Below, piece after piece: positions 6,770-16,306 of a stretch of DNA of 64,000 nt (positions within the stretch are counted from its first letter, which is position 1; each line of letters begins with the position of its first letter). The position numbers and the translations under genes were made by a program. Below the pieces are notes generated by a model. The model was not told where the DNA came from. It saw only the letters and a list, made by a program, of their open reading frames with translations, and made no database searches. Source of the stretch: an uncultured Pseudomonadales bacterium (GTDB taxonomy: Bacteria; Pseudomonadota; Gammaproteobacteria; Pseudomonadales; Azotimanducaceae); contig CATOTI010000002.1 of the NCBI GenBank assembly GCA_951813295.1, positions 2,294,001 through 2,358,000 of the forward strand. Direction: 5' to 3'.

Positions 6770-9700
6770 GCGAAGCGCTCGCTAGCTTCTTCTTTGCTTC
6801 CGGTGGCGGGTTAACGGTCAAGGGCACACTCGTACTCACCGCGGGGCTGACTGGCGCTCAACACCTCATGCAGCAGCGCCAGATCAAACGGGCGCAGCAA
6901 CAGCTTCGATCGCGCGAGGTGTTGATCCCGGACGCGACCGCCCCGTGGCAAGTGGTCTACGGCGAGACAGCGGTCGGCGGTGTTGTTCGCTACGCCACGA
7001 CTAACCGATGGACGACGGACGATCGCGTCGCTGAGCTCCATGTTTTGGCCGTTCACGCGTGTCACGAAGTCGAAGAGATCGGAAACAAGGTCTTCTTCGG
7101 TGATACCGAGTTCGTCTCGGGCGGCGATCTGACGTGGGTCCCAGACGATGGGACGATCACGGGCGGCCACTACGATCCTGCCGCGATGGCGAATAGCCCG
7201 TCCGTCCTATTCGAGCGTCATCACGGCACGGCGGCGCAGACCGCGAGCACCGTATTGCAGGCGGTCACTTCCGACTGGTCTGCCAATCACAAGCTCTCTG
7301 GCTTGGCGTATATGGTCTACACGCTGCGTTTGGCGAGCCCAAATCAAGACATGTGGGAAAAGAAGGGCAACCCGTTTCCCGACGTCCGCACAGTCGTGAA
7401 GGGTGCCAAGGTCTACGATTGGGACCTCGACTCGTCGCCGGGCAACGACCCCGACAACGCTTCATATCAGGCGTGGAGCGACAACCCAGTCAAGATCGCC
7501 GTCGACTACATGCGCAGGTGGTACCGCAAGCGCAACGGTCTCGCGAATGATCGTTTCGATTGGACGCCCTGGCCGCGCAGTCCACGCACTGCGACACGCA
7601 CGTCGACAAGCACACCAGCGGCACGCAGAAGCGGTTTCGCTGCAACATTGCGCTGTCCTTGGCGGACTCCGACGAAGCCAATCTGTCCCGTATCCTCGCG
7701 ACGATGGGCGGCGTTGCGATTAAGCGTAACGGGCTGTGGAGCTTTGAGCCTGCTCGCTACGAAGCCCCGACCCTCACCTACGACGAATCCCACCTCGATA
7801 ACGACGCGTGGTCCTTTGAGTCGGCCTTACCCACTGGCGAGCGTTTCTCGTCATGCCGCGCGGTCTATCGATCGGCGGACCACAACTATCGCGAGCACGA
7901 AAGCGCGACACGGTCGGATTCGAGCTATCTAACGCGCGACAACAGCGAGCCCGACGAGCGCGTGCTCGACCTCCAGGGCGTGACGGACGAAATCCAAGCC
8001 CAGCGCCTCTGTGAGATCACCCTGAACACGGCGAACCAGCAGGGCACGTTTACGTGCGAGTTCGGGTGGGAAGGTCTGCGCCTCATTCCCGGCGCCCGAT
8101 TCAACATGACCGTCGAGAAACTTGGCTGGTCGAACCAAGTGCTACGCGTCACCAAGATCGAGGGTGTCGGTCCCGATGGCGGCGCACCGTTTCGCGTGGA
8201 ATCTAGACTCGACTCCTCGAGCGCGTGGGACGACCTTTCGACCGCTGGGTTCGTCAATCCCGCGAGCCCGTCCACGTTCGTCGTTATTCCTCCTGCGCCG
8301 ATGATCCCCCCGGCTGACCTTCGAGCGGAGGAGTTCGCGTTCTTCCCGCTGGGAACTCAGGACATGCGGAACGTCCTCGACGACAGCCCGATTCCGGGTG
8401 CATTCGCGGGTGGATCGCCGACGCTGAAGTTCGGAATCGTCGACGGGATGTCGATCGAACTCAACTCGAGCGCCGACAGCATCCTCTTTCTCCGTAACGA
8501 TGACGCCGACGACCTCGAGGCGGGCGATTGGTCTGCGACGATCCAATGGCGATCGAAAACGGAGTCCGGTGATTCCCGCGCGCACGTCCCGAACCGAGAC
8601 GACGATTTCTGGTCGATCGAGGTCGATCAGTCGCAGTCTTACCCGCAGGACATCAAGCTTTACGTCATGGGTTCGCTCGTCGCGACCGTCGAGAACGGCT
8701 CCGTTGACGGCTGGAACATGGCCGCGCTGACGATGACGTCGGGTGGCGCGTGGGAGTTCTATACCAACGGTCGTCTTCGAGCGACAGGCACGGGCTACTC
8801 GTCGCCGGCCCCGTGGCGACCGATCCTCGCGGGTGTTAACGCACACGCCACGCCGACCACGGACAATCCTTATCATGGCCGTCTGGGCTATGCGGGGGTT
8901 TTCACAGGGATACTCGCGCCCGAGCAGTGCGAATACATCTACACGACGCCGAACCGCTGGCTGCACGAGTACATGCAGGCCGGGGTGCCCGAAGTCACAC
9001 CGATCGATGACGTCTATGGCCAAGGGCTACTTGCGGTGTTCGCGGGCAATGACATTGCGATGCCGAACCTGCTCAACGGCTCGTCGATATCTGCGGCGAC
9101 GTTCTCAGGTTCCGACTACTACCTTCGAAAAGCTGGTGGCATGGCCTACGGCCGCGCGATTGAGCTCAACAACGGCGGCGGCAACGATCAGCTAGAGCTG
9201 CTGGACGACACGGATCGCCAGACGTGGATGGCGGATGACTTCGCTGTTTCGCTTTGGTTCCAAACGCAAAACGGCGACGCTACAGGGCATTCGACCGCGA
9301 CGCTCTTCTATACCGGGAATCTCGAGATTCGCGTCGATCAGAGCATGAACGCGTCCCGGACGAACGCCGATTACCGCCAGTCGGTGAGTCTCGTCATCGG
9401 CGGGTCGGTCAAATGGTCCCAGCGGATCGTCGCGAACGTGACGTGGTATCACCTCACCTTCAGCTATGACGCAGGCGAAACGGACTGGGCGCTGACGATC
9501 AACGGCCGGCATGGCGGGTTCTTGACGGTCACAGGAAGCGCAGCCGTCACGGGTACGACATCGCCGGTTGTTCTCGGCAACATCGACGCGCCGTCCACTT
9601 CACGAGACATGGAAGTCGAGGTCTGTCTGATCGCGTTGTATAGGCGTGTCCTGTCGAGCTCTGAAGCGCTGGCGATCTATCGAGATCCGACAGGGACCAT

Positions 9701-10502
9701 CGATCTTGCGGCGACCGGTGGCGCACCAGAAGGCACGCTGATCGCCAACACGCCGGCGCTGTCGATCTCGAACACGATCTCTGCCGAGGCAACGATCCAG
9801 CCGGCGGCGATCAACGATGGCGGTGATATCTTCGGTTCGGTTCCTGGCGGTGTGCAGTTCATCAGTGGCGAGGACGGCGATGCGCTGACTTTCAACATCG
9901 AGTACGGCGTGCCACCGGAGGTGCACTACATCCACGGCGGGCTCGTCTACGTATACAGCTACAGCGAAGACCAGCACCAAGCCATTTACGCCACCGATAT
10001 CACCACCGATGGTTTTACGGTGTTTGCCAAGATCGCCAAAATCATCACCAAGACGGCGCGCAGTGAGACGACGACGTTCTCGCCGACCGGTCTCGATCTC
10101 GGCATCAAGAAGCTCGCAACGTCTGACCAGGCGTACAACGACAGCTACAAATACGAGTACGACATCACCATCCAGAACGGTTCGGCAGCCGAGGGTCACC
10201 CACCCGGGCGGACCGTCGTCGGTATCTACTACTGGAACGGCGCAACGTTCGTGAAGGCGTTCGACTCGGTGTTGTTGGGCAATGAGGGCGAGGCGACCAC
10301 CGCAAAGACGGGCCTCGCCTTCGTTCTGATCGACGGTTTATCGGGTACCGGCGACATCTTCGCGATTGCGCTTGAGTCGACGCTTTACGCCGGATCCACG
10401 CTCGATGACTTCGTCGAGGTGTCTTACGACACGGGCACGCTCTCTGGCCTGGCGGCTGCGTGGGATGAGACCACCCCAGTTACCTTTTGGGCGCAGGTTT
10501 GA
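6757..10502 (+). pseudogene. Phage tail-tip / host-specificity protein (gpJ-like) with LamG-like domains, one frameshift
   Basis: The frame opens at ATG 6757 behind an AGGGGGTGG-type ribosome site. It encodes a tail-hub start (short hydrophobic segment, a QQRQIKRAQQQLRSREV helix, then PDATAPWQVVYGE). Near 7557 homology passes from frame 1 (NDRFDW) to frame 3 (DALAAQSTHCDTHVD). One lost base, for example GATTGGGAC becoming GATTGGAC, would explain this. The second part runs ~980 codons: a beta-rich hub domain, then two concanavalin/LamG-like jelly rolls (roughly codons 290-450 and 510-690 of that part), then a C-terminal beta-rich segment. Tail-tip proteins bind the host surface and jelly rolls suggest glycan binding. 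It could also be a sequencing error. Confidence 0.65.
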
Positions 10503-11053
10503 GCTATCCACCCCCGACCCTTCAGGACGCGCTCGACGGTGCGGCCAATCAAGCGGCGATCGACGCGATTCTCTCGAGCCCGGCGCTTAAGCCGCGGCGC
10601 TGGGTGAACCACAACCGCCAGGTCGTGCCCGAGTCGCAACCGGGCCACTGGGAATACCAGTGCTCTTGCGGGCGTCGGCTCAAGGATGCGACGCTGATTG
10701 CCGACCTGCGCGGCTTACCGAACATCGAGGACGAGTACGAGTGGCTATGCGGTCAATGCATGGTGTCGCTCAACCGCGACCGCGACCGCGACCGCGACCG
10801 CGACCGCGACCGCGTACCGATCACCGACGACGATGACGACGGACCGCCGACTCGCAAGGAGTGGCGAGCGAAGTTTGCGGAACGGCTAGCCGCCGACGCG
10901 GCCGAACTCGACCAGCTCAGGAACCGCACGACACGGCATGAGGGACGTCGCAGTGTGCAACGTGAACGGTTGGTGGCCCGTCGAAAAGCGCAACGCGACG
11001 CTAACCGTGCTGCCGGGCGTCGCCCTGGGAAAGGGAGGCGCAGAGGGCGCTAG
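10499..11053 (+). CDS. Cys-rich, Arg/Asp-repeat phage-associated protein, unknown function
   Basis: Starts at TTG 10499 overlapping the stop of the tail-tip gene (TTGA), giving 184 residues. Two Cys pairs, YQCSCGRR (~53) and WLCGQCM (~80), could form one zinc ribbon. They are followed by an Arg-Asp run coded by six perfect copies of CGCGAC, an acidic stretch (TDDDDDGPP), a Trp-containing KEWRAK segment, and a very basic C-terminus (RRPGKGRRRGR). No family is recognised. Position directly after the tail-tip gene suggests a late-gene product. A truncated paralogue lies at 5023-5276 in the same island. The ORF could start earlier at TTG 10487. Confidence 0.6.
   Translation: MSYPPPTLQDALDGAANQAAIDAILSSPALKPRRWVNHNRQVVPESQPGHWEYQCSCGRRLKDATLIADLRGLPNIEDEYEWLCGQCMVSLNRDRDRDRDRDRDRVPITDDDDDGPPTRKEWRAKFAERLAADAAELDQLRNRTTRHEGRRSVQRERLVARRKAQRDANRAAGRRPGKGRRRGR
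10775..10813 (+). repeat. Hexanucleotide tandem repeat (CGCGAC)n inside the Cys-rich gene
   Basis: Six perfect copies of CGCGAC plus a half copy encode (Arg-Asp)6-Arg. Because the unit is 6 bp, slippage changes protein length without changing frame. The paralogous fragment at 5023 has a single such unit, so the array has expanded. Confidence 0.9.
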
Positions 11054-11055
11054 AG

Positions 11056-11940
11056 CTAGGCTTCTAACGATTCCTCAAGCTTCTTCAGCCGCTCTACGAG
11101 TCGACTCAGTTTCTCCTCATCAAAGTCGGAATCGATGACCCGCGACCGGTCCGCGCCTTCCACATCCACGGCGTCGATTGTGAGCACAGCGCCGACGTCT
11201 TCCTTAGGGGTGTTTCCCCACTCAGTGAAGTAGTTGGGGGCGAGACGCCAAGTTTGCGACTCTTGAGGTTCAAGCCCTCCGGGGATCCGATAGTTGATGT
11301 CCTTTGACACCCAAGGAACGGACCGTCCTGGTGTCTGGAGCGTACCGCGCATGTAGAGGCGGGCGATCGCGAAGTCCAGACCGTTCGTCACGGTTAGCGT
11401 CATGGTCAGCCCTAGCCCATCGTTCTTCCAGGCGATCGACGCGTTCGTAATCGACACGGCCTTGAGTTCTTCAACCGCCGCGATGTAATCCTTCTTGGTC
11501 GCTTCCAGCGTCGCTATCTCAGCTTTCAGCTCGGCAACTTCCTCAAGCGCTCGAGCGCGAGTACGTAAGTCTCGTTCTTTCTTCAATCGATCCGCTTCCG
11601 CGATAACCGCGGACGCCGTTTTGCCGTGAAGCGCTTTCATAGCGCTTTTCGCGAGCTCTTGGTCGTCGACCTCCTCGCCTTCGAACCCCTTTCGCACCAG
11701 TTCTCCGAAGTCGACACCACCCATTACGACGGCAAACATCGCTTTATCAAAAAGCTCCGCTTCTTCGGCCGTAAGGCTCGCTTTGATTGCTTCGACGGAA
11801 GCTCGCGCTGATTCGTCCGAAGTCGCATCGATACGAAGATCATCTACCGCTGTTGCGGGTTCGGTGGGTGCCGTGGTCGATGTCGGTTCGCCGCACGCGA
11901 CTAGCAAAGCCGTCGAGAAGATCGCCAGAAAGGCTCGCAT
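11056..11940 (-). CDS. DUF6694-like lipoprotein
   Basis: From ATG 11940 the 294-residue protein begins MRAFLAIFSTALLVACGEP, a clear lipoprotein signal (lipobox LVAC). Residues ~30-110 resemble the DUF6694 region (DATSDESARASVEAIKASL, then LFDKAMFAVVMGGVDFGEL, ending with a helix around MKALHGKTASAVI). A coiled coil of ~40 residues (EEVAELKAEIATLEATKKDY) follows, and then a beta-rich domain (~160-270) with NGLDFAIARLYMRGTL. Function is unknown; it should be tethered to a membrane facing the periplasm. It lies convergent with the phage-type genes and 243 bp from tRNA-Met, so it is either island cargo (a moron) or an older host gene trapped in it. Confidence 0.7.
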   Translation of the reverse strand: MRAFLAIFSTALLVACGEPTSTTAPTEPATAVDDLRIDATSDESARASVEAIKASLTAEEAELFDKAMFAVVMGGVDFGELVRKGFEGEEVDDQELAKSAMKALHGKTASAVIAEADRLKKERDLRTRARALEEVAELKAEIATLEATKKDYIAAVEELKAVSITNASIAWKNDGLGLTMTLTVTNGLDFAIARLYMRGTLQTPGRSVPWVSKDINYRIPGGLEPQESQTWRLAPNYFTEWGNTPKEDVGAVLTIDAVDVEGADRSRVIDSDFDEEKLSRLVERLKKLEESLEA

Positions 11941-12013
11941 CGTGTCGATCTGTCGGTGTGTGGTCCGATAACCATACACCTTGCCCGATCACTTCTAGGC
12001 GACGCTCAGAAGC

Positions 12014-12118
12014 TTAGCGCTTGGTGGCGTCCGGCTTCCTTCCCCTCGGCGGCACACCGTCCTCGCTCTCGCCCAAGAGGTGGATCTGAGTGCGATGAAT
12101 AGTCGTTAAACGCGCGAA
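12014..12118 (-). pseudogene. Start-less C-terminal gene remnant next to tRNA-Met
   Basis: On the minus strand about 33 codons read ARLTTIHRTQIHLLGESEDG, then VPPRGRKPDATKR and a TAA stop at 12016-12014, with codon use like the neighbouring genes. No start codon is present and a stop lies just upstream near 12124. The family is not recognised. Its position against the tRNA is where an integrase or other edge gene of the island would be expected. Two copies of ATATTAGAAA flank the upstream stop (about 12118-12150). Confidence 0.35.
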
Positions 12119-12183
12119 ATATTAGAAAGAACCCGAGATATTAGAAACGGGCCTCCGGAGAGCGCCCGTAAGTCTTTGATTTT

Positions 12184-12260
12184 TGGTAGCTACGGTTGGA
12201 CTTGAACCAACGACCCCAGCATTATGAATGCTGTGCTCTAACCAGCTGAGCTACGTAGCC
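12184..12260 (-). tRNA. tRNA-Met (CAT), elongator type
   Basis: The 77-nt gene starts GGCTACGTAGCTCAG and has anticodon loop TTCATAA (CAT) in the stem GCAT/ATGC. The T-loop is TTCAAGT, and CCA is encoded at 12186-12184. It closely resembles E. coli elongator tRNA-Met. The first acceptor pair is G1-U72 rather than G-C. Its last 18 bases are repeated at 3665, so this is the intact side of an integration event and the island lies beyond its 3' end. Confidence 0.95.
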
Positions 12261-12481
12261 ATAGGTGATATCACACCTGTTGCTGCGCGCAATGAGGCCG
12301 GCAACGGTGGACGGCGGATTCTCGAAGTCGTCCCGGCGGATGTCAAGACGATCTAACCGTGGTTCGGCTTTGGAATAACCGTGCCTCGAGCCGCCGGGTA
12401 CGGGAACCGAAGTCCCTTGAAACGGTCTGATTGACTCGCTATATACGCCTCAACAACCCACTTTTCTTCCAAGGGAAATAC

Positions 12482-13144
12482 ATGGCTGATCCCCGCACGA
12501 TGGCAGCGGAACGAGGTTCTTCTGCGATAGAGGTCAACAAGGTCCTCCGCAACACCTACGCCTTGTTGGCCATGACGCTTCTGTTCAGTGCTGTCACCGC
12601 GACGGTGGCGATGGCAACGAACATGCCGCACCTCGGCCTTCTTGGGCTCGTTGCGGTGTTTGGTCTCTCCTTTGCGATCGCGAAGACGGCGAACTCGGTT
12701 TGGGGTCTCGTTTGGACGTTCGCCTTGACGGGCTTCCTCGGTCTCTGGATCGGGCCGGTCGTCAACTTCTACCTGCAGACGGCGCACGGCACGGCGGTCG
12801 TCGCGCAGGCGCTCTCGATCACCGGTATCGCGTTCCTCGGGCTGTCGGCTTTTTCTGTGATCAGTAAGGCTGACTTCTCGTTCTTGCGCGGTTTCATGAT
12901 CATCGGCTTCTTTGTCGTCCTGGGCGGAATCATCTTTTCGCTCTTCTGGCCGACGACGATCATGATGCAGGTGATCGCGTCGATCGTCGTGCTGCTCGGT
13001 GGTGCGTACATTCTTTATGAAACGAGTGCCGTGGCACGTGGCGAGCAGACGAACTACGTGCTCGCGACCGTCGGCATCTTCATGGGTATCTACAACATCT
13101 TCTCGGGCCTTCTGATGCTGCTCGGCATGGGTGGCGACGACTAG
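12482..13144 (+). CDS. Bax inhibitor-1 / YccA-family membrane protein
   Basis: A 220-residue inner-membrane protein with about seven hydrophobic segments, from LRNTYALLAMTLLFSAVTAT (~20-40) to LLMLLGMGG at the end. The topology and the central YILYETSAVARGEQTNYVLA motif are typical of the BI-1/UPF0005 family; its conserved acidic residues form a pH sensor in structurally studied members. YccA-like proteins in gammaproteobacteria modulate the FtsH protease. The ATG at 12482 has AAGGGA eight bases upstream; a longer frame from 12431 lacks a ribosome site. A 10-bp GC-rich hairpin follows the stop. Confidence 0.93.
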   Translation: MADPRTMAAERGSSAIEVNKVLRNTYALLAMTLLFSAVTATVAMATNMPHLGLLGLVAVFGLSFAIAKTANSVWGLVWTFALTGFLGLWIGPVVNFYLQTAHGTAVVAQALSITGIAFLGLSAFSVISKADFSFLRGFMIIGFFVVLGGIIFSLFWPTTIMMQVIASIVVLLGGAYILYETSAVARGEQTNYVLATVGIFMGIYNIFSGLLMLLGMGGDD

Positions 13145-13154
13145 GGCCTCTTAC

Positions 13155-13179
13155 CCGGGCGCGCTTCAGGCGCGCCCGG
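13155..13179. terminator. Strong GC hairpin after the BI-1 gene (no U-tract)
   Basis: CCGGGCGCGC and GCGCGCCCGG form ten perfect pairs around a TTCAG loop, 10 bp after the BI-1 stop. No T-run follows, so it may act as an attenuator or mRNA 3' stabiliser rather than an intrinsic terminator. Confidence 0.55.
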
Positions 13180-13211
13180 ATCGATCCGGGTCGAAACGAC
13201 GGTTTGCTGTT

Positions 13212-14318
13212 TTGCCCCGCTTTCTTCTTCTCCTTTCCCTCTATGTCCTGGCGCTCCTTGCGGGGAGTGTCTCGTTCGCCGAAGTGCGCGACGACTGCGA
13301 TGCCGAGGGTTCGACTTCGCTCGCGGCGCTACCCGATCGAGGTGACGCGAATCTTTCCGTCTATCTCGACAACGACCTCTTTGCCGATCGTGACGAGAAC
13401 TACACCAATGGTTTGCGCGTCTCGTGGATTTCGGATGCGCGAAGCGTTTGCGCGTTCGGCTGGCTGCAGCGGCAACTCGACGACCTGACGAAATCGAAGC
13501 GTCTCGGGTGGTTTCGGCGGTTGTCGGGTTGGTCGGATTCGCACGATCTCGAGTACAACTATGGCGTGTCGCTCACGCAGTTGATGTTCACACCGACGGA
13601 TCCGGCGCCGCGCGAACGCCTACCCAACGACAGTCCGTACGCCGGGTGGTTGGGGATCGATTTTTCGGTCCAGACAAAGGATGAGGACGCGCTGAATGCG
13701 GCGGCGGTCGCGATCGGTACGACGGGGCGGAATGCGTTTGCGCGTGAGGCGCAGGATTTTGTTCACGATCTCCGGGGCATCCCGAACTTCAACGGCTGGG
13801 ACCACCAGGTGCCGGGCGAGGCGACGTTGAACGCGTATTTCCTGCAGCGTCGCCGGTTCGCGCCGGATCCCGAAGACGATGATTTCGCCGTCGACGGATT
13901 TTGGGAGTGGCGACTGGGGGTCGGCAACTTCCTCAACGAAATCGGCACAGGTGCGGTGGTACGTTTCGGCTGGAACCTGCCGAACGATTTTGCGGACGCG
14001 CGGCTGTCGGTTTCTGGCTATTCCCACCAGCCTTTCCGGGCATCTCGTCAGACCAGCGAACGGCGGTGGTCGGCGTATGGCATCACAGGGTTTCGCACGG
14101 CCGTGGTCGGTCACCACATCGCGATCGACGGGCCGGTCTTTCGCGACGGCGCCGAGAGCCATCAGAGCGAGCCGTTATTCGGCGAGGTCTATATCGGGTT
14201 CGGCGTCGCGTATCGGCGCTGGATGGTTAACTACGTGCACACCTATCAGTCGAAGCGCTTTCGCGGACAACGCGACTTCCACGCGTTCGGCTCGCTCGTG
14301 CTGACCTACCGGCGCTAG
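13212..14318 (+). CDS. lpxR: LpxR-type lipid A 3'-O-deacylase, outer membrane
   Basis: After a signal peptide (LPRFLLLLSLYVLALLAGSV, cleaved near SFA) comes SVYLDNDLFADRDENYTNGL. This carries the Asn-Asp pair and downstream Thr of the LpxR/DUF2219 active site. A conserved His lies in NGWDHQVPGE and the protein ends in beta-strands (SLVLTYRR). LpxR is a 12-stranded outer-membrane barrel that removes the 3'-acyloxyacyl group from lipid A. TTG 13212 is chosen because it starts just before the signal peptide and after the intergenic hairpin; GTG 13131 would overlap the upstream gene and add a charged, hairpin-coded leader. The stop TAG shares the palindrome CTAG with the convergent gene. Confidence 0.82.
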   Translation: MPRFLLLLSLYVLALLAGSVSFAEVRDDCDAEGSTSLAALPDRGDANLSVYLDNDLFADRDENYTNGLRVSWISDARSVCAFGWLQRQLDDLTKSKRLGWFRRLSGWSDSHDLEYNYGVSLTQLMFTPTDPAPRERLPNDSPYAGWLGIDFSVQTKDEDALNAAAVAIGTTGRNAFAREAQDFVHDLRGIPNFNGWDHQVPGEATLNAYFLQRRRFAPDPEDDDFAVDGFWEWRLGVGNFLNEIGTGAVVRFGWNLPNDFADARLSVSGYSHQPFRASRQTSERRWSAYGITGFRTAVVGHHIAIDGPVFRDGAESHQSEPLFGEVYIGFGVAYRRWMVNYVHTYQSKRFRGQRDFHAFGSLVLTYRR

Positions 14319-16306
14319 AACTGCGTGAGTTGTCGATAAGCCTTCTGCAGGGCGTCGGGTAGCTCTTCGATTTCCTCGATCACCATATAGCGCTCGTCTG
14401 CGCACATCCGGCGCAGGTAATCGTGACCGGAGCGATCGACCGTCACGCAGAAGGTCTGGACGCCACGGCGTTCCGCTTCGTCGAGGGCTTTGGCCGTGTC
14501 CTCGAGGCCATACTCGTGCTGGCCACGATCCGGCCCGTAGTCGCAGTCCTGTGGGAAGCCGTCGCTGATGATCATGAGGACCTTGAGCGCGGTGCCGCTG
14601 GCCTCGAGCTTCTTGACGGCGTGGCGGATCGCCGGGCCCATCCGGGTTGAGCGTTTCGGCTTCATCGCCGCGATCGCTTCGAGCGTTCGCTGGTCGAAGC
14701 GATCGTTGAATTCCTTGGCGACGAAGTACTCGACGCAATCACGCCCGTAGCCTGAAAAGCCGTAGATGCCGTACTGGTCGCCCAGACCCTCGAGCGCGCT
14801 CGCCATCACGAGCACGGCTTCGCGCTGGATATGGATGATCCTTCGGCGGGCCGCCTCCGCGGCCATGTGGGCTTCCCAGTCGTATTCCTCGTCTTCGTCG
14901 AAATACGGATCGCGGATATCGGATGTCACGGGCGCGTCGTCGTCGGCGAGCTCCTCGTCGGGATCGGGGATGGGATCGTCCGTTGAAGCAGAGAGATCGA
15001 CGAGAAAAGCGGCGCCCACGTCGCGGCGCAAACGCTCGCGTCGGCTGTAGACGCGCTCGTCGGGAGACGTTCCGACGCGGATATCGGCGCGTGCGGCAAC
15101 GATGGCGTTCAAGTCCAGTTCGTCACCGTCGGGCACATGGTTCAGACGCTGGTAGCCGCCGGGACGGATCTGCTCGAACTGGCGGCGGACGGAGCGGGCA
15201 TAGGGTCGGATCGATTCGACGAGTGCCGCCGTATCGCAATCGGCGTCGGGTAGCAGGCGTTCTTCGTAGAGCCGGCACCAGCCCCGAATGTAGGTCTGGT
15301 TGTGGTAATCCCATTCGTCATAGAGAAAGCTGCGGGCGTCGTCGCGTTCCTCACCCAGCGCGTGCCGCAGCGCCGATTTCTCCATGTCGATGCGGCGCTT
15401 CAACTGATCGCGCTCGACCGCAATGTCGAGATCGACCTCGCGGATCTGCCCTTCGACATCGCCCTCCGCTTCGGCGACGACGACGTCCTCGTCGGGAAGT
15501 TGCTGGGCGATCTCCATCGCCACCATCTGAGCGTCGAGATCGGCGAGTTCTTCTTCCCAGTCCTCGAGGCGCGCCTCGCGTTGCAGCCATTCGAGCGCCG
15601 GACCGTCGTCGGCGTTGATCAGCTCGCCTTCTCCCATCGGCGGTGGCAGCGCCATCGCGAGATAGCAGTCGACGGCGCTCGCCGCGGACGATTGCACATC
15701 GACACGATCCGACCGGTCCACGAGATGCAGCAGCGACGACGGGTAGTCGTGGATGCCGAGGAGTTCGAGTTCGAGCGCTTCGATCACGCCGGCAGGCGTC
15801 GGCTCGGGCATCATCGCGTCGGCGCGGATCGCGGCGACGAGTGCGTCGTCGTAGCGTCTCGCGCCCGGATAGCGAGCGAGCACGGCGCGACGAATCCGCG
15901 CCGTTTCGATCACATGGAAGAGACGTTTCGCGACGTCTGGGTAGTCGAAGTGCCCAAAAAAAATCGCGATATCGGATTCGCGGTGCACGCTCGGCGGGTC
16001 CATCGCGGCGAGTACGGGAACCTCCGCACGGGCTCGATCGATCGAGAATTCGTAGGTACCGAACTCGCGGTAGCCGAGTTGATAGAGCACCTCGAGGCGA
16101 TAGGCGGCACGATTCAGCCGCTCCTCGCCGAATGTCTCAATTCCGGTCGGCAGGAAGAGGTTGCGTGCATCGTGTGAGGCAGCGTCTTCGTCGAGATCGA
16201 GTTCGCGTCCCCCGAATTCGCCGCTTGTCTTCAGGTGATAGAACCGCCCGGCGATGCCCTCGGCAAAAAGCGAGAGCGTGCGTTCGATATCGACGAGTTC
16301 CGTCAG
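14315..16306 (-). CDS. CbbO/NorD-like VWA-domain protein (partner of the CbbQ-type ATPase)
   Basis: The C-terminal ~230 residues form a von Willebrand A domain with the MIDAS motif DLSAS at residues 437-441. The N-terminal part begins [14 protein letters not shown] and is helical, as in CbbO/NorD proteins. No ATG, GTG or TTG in frame accounts for the first 72 residues, which are clearly coding. A CTG at 16306 overlaps the ATPase stop as CTGA, and I take it as the start (663 residues). A GTG-started version from 16090 would lose conserved sequence. In known systems CbbO/NorD hooks a target enzyme (Rubisco or nitric oxide reductase) to the ATPase ring. Neither target is nearby; the VOC protein heads the operon. 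Confidence 0.82.
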   Translation of the reverse strand: MTELVDIERTLSLFAEGIAGRFYHLKTSGEFGGRELDLDEDAASHDARNLFLPTGIETFGEERLNRAAYRLEVLYQLGYREFGTYEFSIDRARAEVPVLAAMDPPSVHRESDIAIFFGHFDYPDVAKRLFHVIETARIRRAVLARYPGARRYDDALVAAIRADAMMPEPTPAGVIEALELELLGIHDYPSSLLHLVDRSDRVDVQSSAASAVDCYLAMALPPPMGEGELINADDGPALEWLQREARLEDWEEELADLDAQMVAMEIAQQLPDEDVVVAEAEGDVEGQIREVDLDIAVERDQLKRRIDMEKSALRHALGEERDDARSFLYDEWDYHNQTYIRGWCRLYEERLLPDADCDTAALVESIRPYARSVRRQFEQIRPGGYQRLNHVPDGDELDLNAIVAARADIRVGTSPDERVYSRRERLRRDVGAAFLVDLSASTDDPIPDPDEELADDDAPVTSDIRDPYFDEDEEYDWEAHMAAEAARRRIIHIQREAVLVMASALEGLGDQYGIYGFSGYGRDCVEYFVAKEFNDRFDQRTLEAIAAMKPKRSTRMGPAIRHAVKKLEASGTALKVLMIISDGFPQDCDYGPDRGQHEYGLEDTAKALDEAERRGVQTFCVTVDRSGHDYLRRMCADERYMVIEEIEELPDALQKAYRQLTQF

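Noticed and set aside
10775..10813. CRISPR or iteron array
   Set aside because: It is a 6-bp perfect tandem repeat inside a reading frame with no spacers, so it is a coding microsatellite.
13131..13211. Longer LpxR start at GTG 13131
   Set aside because: The extra codons cross a perfect GC hairpin, are charged and precede the signal peptide; a start just before the signal fits better.
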